Assembly: GCA_045660295.1 (NCBI GenBank)
Contig: JAZRDN010000017.1
Span: forward strand, 1-13,328
Direction: 5' to 3'
DNA length: 13,328 nucleotides
From: RGIG8775 sp045660295
GTDB taxonomy: Bacteria > Bacillota > Clostridia > Oscillospirales > CAG-272
The position numbers and the translations under genes are program-made. Under the pieces are notes generated by a model, which saw only the letters and a list, made by a program, of their open reading frames with translations, was not told where the DNA came from and made no database searches. Below, piece by piece: positions 4,869-10,845 of this stretch (position 1 is its first letter; the number at the start of each line of letters is the position of its first letter).

Positions 4869-5735
4869 AAATTATTTTACAGCGACAAGAATATATGCTT
4901 ACGCATTCGTGTATCTTATGAAAACCAAGAAAGATTACAAACGAAAATATCCGCATCGGCTTCTCCGCTTTTTTCACTAAAGCGCGACGGCTTTTTTAAT
5001 ATAAGATTTGAATATAAAAGCTTCACCTGCACTTATCAAGGGAAAAAACAAGAATTTTCATATAAAGACGTTGAGAAAATTGAAACCGTAGCCGACGGAC
5101 TTATTATTTATTTAATAGGTAGCAAATACATTTCTATTGCAACCGAAAATTTCGAGAAACACAATTCGGAGCTTTATGATATTACGGCTTTTTTGAAAAG
5201 ACATAACCGAAGAATTTTTTCAGAACGAGAAGAAATATTATACCCCGACGATACTACCGAAAGGTATAAAGGCGAAAAAGAGCCTATTGCAGAGATTTCT
5301 TTTGAATTATCCGCTCGAGAGATCTCTCGTCTTTTATGGTATGATTATTTGATCGACGAAAGAATGATAGTCTTGATAATTCCGGTAGTTATCGGATTTT
5401 TAATCGCCATACTTTTACAAAACGTATGGATTGCTATCTTGTCCGGATTTGTAACAATTTTAATACTGATTCTTACCGTTATGCAACTAAAACACAAGGA
5501 CGGATATATTCAGAATCACCAAGGAAAATTACACGCCTTACTTTATGAGGATCTTTTGGTTATTCGTCTGTGCAATACCGATTTAGAATTAGAATACAGC
5601 TCAATGAGGCGCTTGAAGAATTTGTTCGGCTTATGGCGAATGAAATGCGGCAACTTTTTTGTATTAGCTCTACCAAAAAGAATTCCGGAGGAAAACGCGG
5701 TGTTCTTTGGTGAGCTGTATAGCAGAATTAAATAA
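4866..5735 (+). CDS. Membrane protein with two YcxB-like (PH-fold) domains
   Basis: 289 residues. Residues about 46-113 (from RFEYKSFTCTY to ITAFLKRH) form a soluble beta-rich domain with the pattern of YcxB-like/bacterial PH domains: a Tyr/Phe-rich strand, SYKDVEKIE, then a final helix. Two membrane segments follow at about 167-184 and 187-207, and a second YcxB-like domain at about 222-287 (LLYEDLLVIRL, EYSSMRRLKNL, ALPKRIPEENAVFFGEL). The C-terminal half has the usual YcxB architecture, two helices then the PH-like domain; the extra N-terminal domain is less common. No enzymatic motif. First gene of a probable operon extending to 7448, with a long structured leader. Function unknown; a membrane-associated scaffold or sensor is only an inference. 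Confidence 0.8.
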   Translation: MKLFYSDKNICLRIRVSYENQERLQTKISASASPLFSLKRDGFFNIRFEYKSFTCTYQGKKQEFSYKDVEKIETVADGLIIYLIGSKYISIATENFEKHNSELYDITAFLKRHNRRIFSEREEILYPDDTTERYKGEKEPIAEISFELSAREISRLLWYDYLIDERMIVLIIPVVIGFLIAILLQNVWIAILSGFVTILILILTVMQLKHKDGYIQNHQGKLHALLYEDLLVIRLCNTDLELEYSSMRRLKNLFGLWRMKCGNFFVLALPKRIPEENAVFFGELYSRIK

Positions 5736-5744
5736 GCAATTTAC

Positions 5745-5784
5745 TCGGATTTATTTTTGATAAAAGAAAGGCGGTGGATATATG
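5745..5784 (+). repeat. Duplicated 40-bp leader, copy 1
   Basis: Matches 8663-8702 at 39 of 40 bases, from TCGGATTTATTTTTG through the ribosome site GAAAGGCGGTG to ATATATG. Each copy precedes one of two paralogous genes. No promoter hexamers are evident, so the gene at 5782 is probably co-transcribed with 4866-5735. Confidence 0.85.
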
Positions 5785-6363
5785 GCCAAAAGAGAGGTTT
5801 TGACAAACGAGAATATTAGAACCGATATAAAGAATGCCTTGAAGCATCCTGCGACTCTGTCACACGAAGAACACCACAAGGCTTTGTTTCCTCTGCTCGT
5901 GTTTTCGGGAGTATTGCTTATAGCTATCGTTTTGTTCCATAGCTATTACAAGGTAGTGTTGGGTGTCGGCTTGGCTTTTATTGTGATTTATCTTTTGGTA
6001 GATTACTTGCGCAAGCAAAAGAGCATCGCCAACGTATCAATAGAAAACTATGAAATAAAAACAGAGTGCGTTTCCCTTGTTAAAGAGGAGATTTACAGCA
6101 CAGACCACAAAATACATCTAAACTCTACGGTTAAAAAGATTCATACGGCAAAGGCTCATATTATGCTTTTTGATAGCGGAAAAACATGGAATATTCCGAG
6201 AGATAATTACAGCTGGAGCGGCGAGTGTCCTATGTCGGGTGATTTTATATACAAGAATACACGCTTCGGAGATGTATTTTATACTGTAACCGAAAAGCAA
6301 ACAGACAAAATCGTTGTGGCGTATCCTGTCGAATATTTTGAGTATAAAAACAGCGTTATCTAA
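5782..6363 (+). CDS. Two-helix membrane protein, paralogue of 8700-9212
   Basis: 193 residues. An N-terminal polar segment (1-33) is followed by two membrane helices (about 34-52 and 56-76) and a soluble C-terminal domain (about 85-190). The end of the domain, FGDVFYTVTEK...VVAYPVEYFEYKN (162-190), matches KGDVYYMVVPE...LKCYPAKMYEYKE in the protein at 8700-9212. The N-termini are also alike (VLTNENI versus ILTKEII). No known domain is assigned, though the beta-rich tail after a helix pair recalls the PH-like layout of the preceding gene. The ATG lies five bases after the cluster ribosome site AAAGGCGGTG. It lies 46 bp after the YcxB-like gene, so probably in the same operon. Function unknown. 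Confidence 0.78.
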   Translation: MAKREVLTNENIRTDIKNALKHPATLSHEEHHKALFPLLVFSGVLLIAIVLFHSYYKVVLGVGLAFIVIYLLVDYLRKQKSIANVSIENYEIKTECVSLVKEEIYSTDHKIHLNSTVKKIHTAKAHIMLFDSGKTWNIPRDNYSWSGECPMSGDFIYKNTRFGDVFYTVTEKQTDKIVVAYPVEYFEYKNSVI

Positions 6364-6419
6364 AAGATACAAAGCCCCGTTTAAGAAAAATTACAACCAA
6401 AAAGAAAGGCGGTAGTGTT

Positions 6420-6839
6420 ATGAAAGATACATCTTCTAAAAGCTCGGCAATATTCGCTATGATCATAAGTCTTGTCAGCTTCGGATTGATGATAAGTTCA
6501 TTTGTTGCTTTGATAACCGAGCCTCCCCTCGAAGAAGGTGGTATCAGCAAATCTTTTGCTCTTTGGGTTTGGGGAATGATAATTGCCTATGTCAGCTTGA
6601 TTTTCTATTTTGCAGATGCCGTTTTTTCGATTATAAAGGTCGTTTTGAAGATCCACCCTGTTTTTAATGCAGTATTATCAATAATGCTTATCGGCGCTAT
6701 ACCAATGGCAGTTTTTATAGGCGGCGGGCTCGGCATTAACATCTACATTTGGAACGCTTACTATTTAGCGATTTTTATATTGGAAATCGTATCTATCGTA
6801 AAGCATATAAAAATGAATGCTTCAGAAAATGTCGTCTAA
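6420..6839 (+). CDS. Four-helix membrane protein, unknown function
   Basis: 139 residues, almost all membrane-embedded, with hydrophobic helices at about 10-32, 46-68, 80-101 and 107-128 and short polar ends. The loop between helices 1 and 2 holds EPPLEEGG. No family is recognised. Translation starts at an ATG five bases after AAAGGCGGTA, a variant of the cluster ribosome site. The 56-bp gap from the preceding gene holds no convincing promoter or terminator, so it is probably an operon member. Its small size and lack of a soluble domain fit a membrane partner of the neighbouring proteins, but that is inference. Confidence 0.75.
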   Translation: MKDTSSKSSAIFAMIISLVSFGLMISSFVALITEPPLEEGGISKSFALWVWGMIIAYVSLIFYFADAVFSIIKVVLKIHPVFNAVLSIMLIGAIPMAVFIGGGLGINIYIWNAYYLAIFILEIVSIVKHIKMNASENVV

Positions 6840-6867
6840 AATGTAAATAATGATAGTCATTTTTATC

Positions 6868-6899
6868 TATACTGATCTTAAAAAGGCGGTGGGAATATG
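6868..6899 (+). promoter_or_regulatory. TATACT-AAAGGCGGTG start module 2
   Basis: TATACT at 6868-6873 sits 29 bases before the ATG at 6897, followed by GATCTTAA and AAAGGCGGTG: the same arrangement as at 4837 and 8282. No clear -35 is seen, so it may be a promoter relic or a weak internal promoter. Confidence 0.55.
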
Positions 6900-7448
6900 C
6901 GCAGAAAAAACGATAATCAAATAAGAAAGGAATTTATTAGTCTTCTTATTTTCGGAATCATTGCAATTTTTGCGGGGCTTTTTGTGCTTATATACCCGCT
7001 TCTACCAACCACGCCTTTAGAAGAACACAAGGAAAAAGAAATTGTTATTTCGCAATTTGACTATCATGGAGGCGGGCGATATGGCGCATCCTATCATTAT
7101 ATCATCACAGAGGACGGCGAAAGATATAATATCACAGGCGAATATAGTGCAACACAGCTGTACGATCTTCTGACCGAGGGCACTGTTGCCACAATAAAGT
7201 ATGACACCAATAAAATTTTACCTTGGATAAAATACGCCGAGGAAATGACCGTTAACGGAAATAAAATTGTGACGTACAATAATGATGATCCGCCAAATTG
7301 GACTTTACATATTATCTTCGGGTTGCTTACTTTCCTTATAGGAATGGGATTTTTATTTTTCTACGGATGGGAGATCCTGAATAACCGAAAAATACAAGCA
7401 AAAAGAGATGCACGAATTATAAAAAAATACGGGCAAAACAAAAAATAA
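6897..7448 (+). CDS. DUF3592-like membrane protein
   Basis: 183 residues. An N-terminal membrane helix (about 13-34) is followed by an extracytoplasmic domain (about 36-130), a second helix (about 136-158) and a basic cytoplasmic tail (KAKR, KKYGQNKK). The middle domain contains SYHYIITEDGERYNITGEY and GTVATIKYDTNK, the pattern of DUF3592-type domains: a Y-x-Y strand, a short polar hairpin, then G-x-x-(V/A)-x-(V/I)-x-Y-D. The match is from memory and moderately strong. It is the last gene of the run starting at 4866 and uses the cluster ribosome site with its 5-base spacing. No terminator hairpin follows; the next gene has its own promoter at 7487. The function of DUF3592 proteins is not established. 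Confidence 0.77.
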   Translation: MRRKNDNQIRKEFISLLIFGIIAIFAGLFVLIYPLLPTTPLEEHKEKEIVISQFDYHGGGRYGASYHYIITEDGERYNITGEYSATQLYDLLTEGTVATIKYDTNKILPWIKYAEEMTVNGNKIVTYNNDDPPNWTLHIIFGLLTFLIGMGFLFFYGWEILNNRKIQAKRDARIIKKYGQNKK

Positions 7449-7486
7449 CGTAGCGTATATTTATTTTATATTTTTTATAAAAATGC

Positions 7487-7515
7487 TTGACTTTTTTGTT
7501 GAACAGGTGTATAAT
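7487..7515 (+). promoter_or_regulatory. Promoter of the gene at 7595
   Basis: TTGACT at 7487-7492, 17-bp spacer and TATAAT at 7510-7515. The long open frame beginning at 7487 starts inside this promoter, which excludes it as the true start. Confidence 0.87.
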
Positions 7516-7531
7516 TTTGGTAGTAACCAAC

Positions 7532-7563
7532 AGATTTTTGCAAATCTTTATTTGCAAAAATCT
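7532..7563 (+). promoter_or_regulatory. Perfect 14-bp leader hairpin
   Basis: AGATTTTTGCAAAT (7532-7545), loop CTTT and ATTTGCAAAAATCT (7550-7563), flanked by CCAA and TTGG, which could extend the stem. It lies between the promoter and the ribosome site (GGAG at 7584). There is no downstream T tract, so it is a leader structure rather than a terminator. Confidence 0.65.
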
Positions 7564-7594
7564 TGATTGGCAAAAAAAGAAATGGAGATTTATC

Positions 7595-8101
7595 ATGGAA
7601 AAGAGAAAAAGCAAAATCAACTGGGGCGTGTTCGTAATACTTCTTCTTTTCTGCACCCCTGCGGCAATCCTTTATGCTATTATTCAGGGCACTGCAAAAG
7701 AGGGCGATCCGCCCAGAAAGGGTCATACCGTTAGAATAATTTATCCTGTCATCTGTATTCTTTGGATGTTTATGTTTATGTTCTCCGAGGCGATCCTTTA
7801 CTACATCGTTCCCTTCATCTGCAACGCCGGAATGCTTGCTACAGCAATCCTCGCTATCAAGGGTCCTAAGGAAAAGGAAAATCTCTTCTATAATATTTAC
7901 ATTATTTGCCTCGTTCTTAGTACTGCGGCTATCGCATTCCTTCAGTTCTGGCTCTCTCCCTTCACCTTTGCGATCCCCTTCGCTATCGTAGGTGCTATCA
8001 TGGCAAAGAACTACCCTGCAAGATATGCTAAGTGGGAAAAGGAGCAGGCAGCCGTAGCAGCTGCAGCAGAGCCCGTAGCAGAGCCCGTAGCAGAGGAATA
8101 A
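7595..8101 (+). CDS. Polytopic membrane protein with Ala/Pro/Glu tail
   Basis: 168 residues with about five hydrophobic segments (10-31, 46-65, 66-88, 98-118, 121-137) and a short cytoplasmic tail ending EQAAVAAAAEPVAEPVAEE, an Ala/Pro/Glu-rich low-complexity end. No domain is recognised. The ATG at 7595 is chosen because TGGAG lies six bases upstream and the upstream in-frame region is promoter and leader hairpin. It uses a normal ribosome site, not the cluster's AAAGGCGGTG, and by eye its codons are richer in C than its neighbours (CTC, ATC, CCC), so it may have a different origin from the surrounding genes. Own promoter and own terminator (8142-8190). Function unknown. Confidence 0.78.
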   Translation: MEKRKSKINWGVFVILLLFCTPAAILYAIIQGTAKEGDPPRKGHTVRIIYPVICILWMFMFMFSEAILYYIVPFICNAGMLATAILAIKGPKEKENLFYNIYIICLVLSTAAIAFLQFWLSPFTFAIPFAIVGAIMAKNYPARYAKWEKEQAAVAAAAEPVAEPVAEE

Positions 8102-8141
8102 TTTAACTTTTTTAAAAAAACGAACCTAATTTGGTTTACAT

Positions 8142-8190
8142 AAAGCACCTCGCGTGGTATTACGGTACTACAGAGGTGCTTTTCTTTTTT
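8142..8190 (+). terminator. Rho-independent terminator
   Basis: Outer stem AAAGCACCTC (8142-8151) with GAGGTGCTTT (8173-8182), an inner imperfect helix (GTGGTA with TACTAC), then TTTCTTTTTT. Confidence 0.9.
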
Positions 8191-8258
8191 GCGCGAGATA
8201 AGCGGAGAGCGACGGGTGCTGAAACCACGGCAAGCAAGCAATCGCCCACAAAAAGCTC

Positions 8259-8313
8259 TTTACATTTTAGCCGTTTTGTGATATACTAATCTCGGAAAGG
8301 CGGTGATGGCGTG
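8259..8313 (+). promoter_or_regulatory. Promoter and start module 3
   Basis: TTTACA at 8259-8264, 17-bp spacer and TATACT at 8282-8287, then AATCTCGG, AAAGGCGGTG, five bases and a GTG start at 8311. This is the only copy of the start module with a good -35, which supports reading its TATACT as a real -10. Confidence 0.82.
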
Positions 8314-8640
8314 GGCTGCTTGTTTGAATTGATATTCGAATTCGTTTTCACAGTCATTGTTGAAACAATACTTACAATTTATATGAAGCTAATGAGCTTG
8401 TTCGTTCCTGAACACCGATTTGATAAAAGGTTACGAAAAAAAATAAAGGATGGCGTAGCCATCTTTGCTGTATTGTTATTTTTATGTTCCTTTATTGGAT
8501 TTTTCTTGTTCTTGCAACCACCTTCCGTTACAAAAACCGTAGGCAAATATATGCTGTTCGTTCCGCTCGGAATTATGGGAGTGCAGTTCCTTGCGGGTAT
8601 CATTTACCGTATCATTAAGGCGATAAAAAGCAAGCATTGA
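8311..8640 (+). CDS. Small three-helix membrane protein
   Basis: 109 residues with hydrophobic helices at about 5-30, 48-68 and 79-103 and a basic linker RFDKRLRKKIKDG (36-48). It resembles short uncharacterised Clostridia membrane proteins starting MG-LFE; no named family is assigned. GTG at 8311 is preferred because it lies five bases after AAAGGCGGTG, the exact spacing of the cluster. An ATG at 8306 lies out of frame inside the ribosome site and opens only an 8-codon frame. First gene of the third transcription unit, followed 59 bp later by the gene at 8700. Confidence 0.72.
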   Translation: MGCLFELIFEFVFTVIVETILTIYMKLMSLFVPEHRFDKRLRKKIKDGVAIFAVLLFLCSFIGFFLFLQPPSVTKTVGKYMLFVPLGIMGVQFLAGIIYRIIKAIKSKH

Positions 8641-8662
8641 TTTTTATTTTAAGTGAAATCCT

Positions 8663-8702
8663 TCGGATTTATTTTTGATAAAAGAAAGGCAGTGGATATA
8701 TG
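8663..8702 (+). repeat. Duplicated 40-bp leader, copy 2
   Basis: 39 of 40 bases match 5745-5784; the only difference changes the ribosome site to AAAGGCAGTG. Just upstream, AAATCC-TTC-GGATTT followed by ATTTTTG (8656-8676) makes a weak terminator-like hairpin that overlaps the repeat. Confidence 0.85.
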
Positions 8703-9212
8703 CAAAAGGAAACGAAAAATATTTTGACGAAAGAAATCATTGCGGGCGATATGCGCACCGAGGACAAGAAAAACAAGCCTGCGCTTTTATGTTTTTCTTT
8801 TGTTTACACCGCTATTCTTGGAATTATATTTTCTCTAATTTATTTTGTCGGGTTAAAGAACGTTGATATTGGCCCGGTAGGTCACGTCGTCTTTTTCGCT
8901 TTCGTGCTTATATGTTGTTTTCCGCTGTTTTTTGCTTTATTTACGGCGCTTAGTCCGGCACGCGGTCATAAAGGCTTTTTTGTAGTTACAGACGAGGTCG
9001 TATACAAAGAGGATATGCCTTTCAACCGCCCCGGTAAAAAAAGATCTTATAGAAAGTTCGTGCATTTCGCAAAATTCGGAGATGTTGAGGTAAGTTCAAC
9101 CCTGTTTCAGCTTGCTTCAAAAGGCGACGTATATTATATGGTTGTTCCCGAAAGGGATTCAAATCACGTTTTAAAATGCTACCCTGCCAAGATGTACGAA
9201 TATAAGGAATAA
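8700..9212 (+). CDS. Two-helix membrane protein, paralogue of 5782-6363
   Basis: 170 residues: a polar N-terminus (1-27), two membrane helices (about 28-50 and 62-84) and a soluble C-terminal domain (about 90-170) ending KGDVYYMVVPERDSNHVLKC YPAKMYEYKE, which aligns with the C-terminal 30 residues of the 5782-6363 product. Together with the shared 40-bp leader this supports local duplication. The middle of the domain has diverged (HKGFFVVTDEVVYKED here). The ATG lies five bases after AAAGGCAGTG. Last gene of the unit starting at 8259, ended by the terminator at 9266. Function unknown; a duplicated membrane-anchored beta-rich domain is all that can be claimed. Confidence 0.78.
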   Translation: MQKETKNILTKEIIAGDMRTEDKKNKPALLCFSFVYTAILGIIFSLIYFVGLKNVDIGPVGHVVFFAFVLICCFPLFFALFTALSPARGHKGFFVVTDEVVYKEDMPFNRPGKKRSYRKFVHFAKFGDVEVSSTLFQLASKGDVYYMVVPERDSNHVLKCYPAKMYEYKE

Positions 9213-9265
9213 TTTTTGAGTTTAACCGCGTTCAAGAGTAAAGCCTGAGGAAAAAACTACAATGA

Positions 9266-9300
9266 AAAGCAGACCCCCGAGTGGGTCTGTTTTGTTTTTT
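9266..9300 (+). terminator. Rho-independent terminator
   Basis: CAGACCC (9270-9276) pairs with GGGTCTG (9283-9289), followed by TTTTGTTTTTT. It closes the unit 8311-9212. Confidence 0.88.
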
Positions 9301-9325
9301 GGGTGTGTAATATACGACGCTCTGC

Positions 9326-9427
9326 ATTGATGCCATCCATCACCTCGTGATGATTACATCCGGCCCCTCAGGCTGATTCCATACCGCAGGCAAGCTGCGT
9401 ATTCCATCCACGCCTCCCGCGTGATTT
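9326..9427. repeat. 24-bp-period hairpin array
   Basis: Four hairpins in tandem: CATCAC-CTC-GTGATG (9338-9352), CGGCC-CCTCA-GGCTG (9361-9375), CGCAG-GCAAG-CTGCG (9385-9399) and CACGC-CTCCC-GCGTG (9409-9423). Arm starts are 23, 24 and 24 bases apart. The spacer between them is nearly constant (ATT-C/A-CAT-C/A-C), while stems differ but stay complementary. No coding potential. Confidence 0.78.
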
Positions 9428-9460
9428 GGACGCACCTGCGTTATCACAGACGCGTCCAAA
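9425..9460. repeat. Inverted repeat closing the hairpin array
   Basis: TTTGGACGC (9425-9433) pairs perfectly with GCGTCCAAA (9452-9460) across an 18-base loop. It directly follows the array and ends three bases before the promoter at 9464. Confidence 0.7.
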
Positions 9461-9463
9461 GAC

Positions 9464-9492
9464 TTGACTTATTATACATTTTGTGGTATAAT
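9464..9492 (+). promoter_or_regulatory. Promoter of the MFS transporter gene
   Basis: TTGACT at 9464-9469, 17-bp spacer and TATAAT at 9487-9492, with TGG just before it. Confidence 0.87.
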
Positions 9493-9503
9493 GGAAAAAA
9501 ACT

Positions 9504-9520
9504 TATGCATGCAGTGCATA
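9504..9520 (+). promoter_or_regulatory. Palindrome at the transcript start
   Basis: TATGCA (9504-9509), TGCAG, TGCATA (9515-9520), just after the expected transcript start near 9499 and before AAGGAG at 9524. A possible operator. Confidence 0.4.
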
Positions 9521-9535
9521 CAAAAGGAGCTTTTA

Positions 9536-10756
9536 GTGTCAGATAAATCTTGCTTTGCGCGCCGGCGCGGTATTTTGGCGGTTGGCGTTTTTGCCATGCT
9601 TTTCGCAGGAATAATCTACGCATGGTCTATATTAAAAATTCCGTTTGCCGAGGAGCTTGGCTACGATGCCTCTGCCCTGGCGCTTAACTTTACATTAACG
9701 ATGAGCTTTTTCTGCCTCGGCGGATTTATTTCCGTTTTTTTGGCAAAGAGGCTTGGGTTAAGAATTACGGTAGCCGCGTCGGGTATTCTTGCTGGCGCAG
9801 GCTTTGCGCTCACCGCCCTTTTAGGAAGCGGACAAGCCCTGCTTTTATACCTGACCTACTCGTTTATGGGCGGTCTTGGCATTGGTATCGTTTATATTTT
9901 GCTTATCTCAACCGTTAACGCGTGGTTTCCCGACAAGAGGGGAACGTCGTCCGGCGCGCTTATGATGGGCTTTGGCGCAAGCAGTCTTGTGCTTGGAAAG
10001 GCGGCAGACGCGCTCTTCTCCTCTTCTCTCGGTTGGAGATTGACCTACGTTTTGATTGGTGCGGCACTTGCCGCGGTGTTGGTTCTTGCGGCATTTTTAG
10101 TAGTACCTCCGAGCGCTGACGTGATCTTACCCTCACCGAAAAAGAAAGCTTCGGCGCGCGGTGAGGTTTTCGAGGCAAAGGACCTTAAGCCCGGCGAAAT
10201 GGTTCGTCGCTTCTCGTTCTGGCGCGCGTTTATCGCTTTCATTTGCATAACCGCGGTCGGCAGCTCGGTGATAAGCTTTGCGCGAGACCTCGCGCTCTCG
10301 GTTGGAGCTGAGGCTGCACTCGCTACCACGCTTGTCGGTGTTCTTGCGATATGTAACGGTCTTGGTCGCATTATTACGGGCGCGGTGTTTGATATCTTGG
10401 GCCGTCGCTTCACGATGATCGCGGCAAATATTCTGACTATCATAGCCGCGGCTATAACGCTTGGCGCGGTAAGCCTTGGCTCTCTTCCGCTTTGCATCGC
10501 AGGTCTTTGCCTGACGGGTATATCCTATGGCACCTCACCGACGAATGCATCCGCATTCGCCTCTATATTCTACGGAACGAAGCACTTCGGCACAAATCTC
10601 AGCATACTTAATTTCAATCTTATGATTGCCTCGTTTATGGCTACCGCTTGCTCTGCGATACAGACAGCAAGCGGCGGATATACTCTGCCGTTCATTATTC
10701 TTTTGGCGATGGCAAGCGTTGCGCTGGTGCTTAATATTACGATAAAGCGCCCTTAA
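9536..10756 (+). CDS. MFS transporter, oxalate/formate antiporter (OFA) family-like
   Basis: 406 residues with about twelve membrane helices and a central cytoplasmic loop near 191-230 (PSPKKKASARGE). OFA-like marks: AGIIYAWSILKIPFAEELG in the first helix and loop (24-42), GIGIVY in helix 4, FPDKRGTSSG (131-140), the loop 8-9 motif GAVFDILGRR (282-291) and YGTSPTNASAFASIFYGTKHFG in the C-terminal half. The family exchanges or symports small carboxylates; the substrate here cannot be deduced, and no oxalate-decarboxylation genes lie nearby. Start choice: GTG at 9536, six bases after AAGGAG. An in-frame TTG at 9464 falls inside the promoter and is rejected. Monocistronic, with terminator at 10782. 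Confidence 0.9.
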   Translation: MSDKSCFARRRGILAVGVFAMLFAGIIYAWSILKIPFAEELGYDASALALNFTLTMSFFCLGGFISVFLAKRLGLRITVAASGILAGAGFALTALLGSGQALLLYLTYSFMGGLGIGIVYILLISTVNAWFPDKRGTSSGALMMGFGASSLVLGKAADALFSSSLGWRLTYVLIGAALAAVLVLAAFLVVPPSADVILPSPKKKASARGEVFEAKDLKPGEMVRRFSFWRAFIAFICITAVGSSVISFARDLALSVGAEAALATTLVGVLAICNGLGRIITGAVFDILGRRFTMIAANILTIIAAAITLGAVSLGSLPLCIAGLCLTGISYGTSPTNASAFASIFYGTKHFGTNLSILNFNLMIASFMATACSAIQTASGGYTLPFIILLAMASVALVLNITIKRP

Positions 10757-10781
10757 GTCTTTTACAGCCTGCTTTATACGT

Positions 10782-10820
10782 AAAAATGACAGAGAATGTA
10801 AACTTCTCTGTCATTTTTTA
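10782..10820. terminator. Bidirectional terminator
   Basis: A 15-bp stem AAAAATGACAGAGAA (10782-10796) with TTCTCTGTCATTTTT (10804-10818) and loop TGTAAAC. T-rich on both strands, it serves the MFS gene and the converging SGNH hydrolase gene. Confidence 0.92.
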
Positions 10821-10845
10821 TTCTTATTCTTTTGAGTTTTTCTGC

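Noticed and set aside
7487..7594. N-terminal extension of the membrane protein at 7595
   Set aside because: The extension is encoded by the promoter and the perfect leader hairpin.
8306..8332. ATG at 8306 as start of the gene at 8311
   Set aside because: Out of frame, lies inside the ribosome site and opens a frame of only eight codons.
9326..9460. CRISPR array
   Set aside because: Repeat and spacer lengths are far too short, the variable parts are palindromes and no cas gene is present.
9464..9535. N-terminal extension of the MFS transporter from TTG at 9464
   Set aside because: This TTG is part of the -35 box and the extension covers the promoter; GTG at 9536 has AAGGAG at the right distance.
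10045..10497. Minus-strand frame of 150 codons within the MFS gene
   Set aside because: Antisense shadow with no start signal; the plus strand encodes a clear MFS protein.
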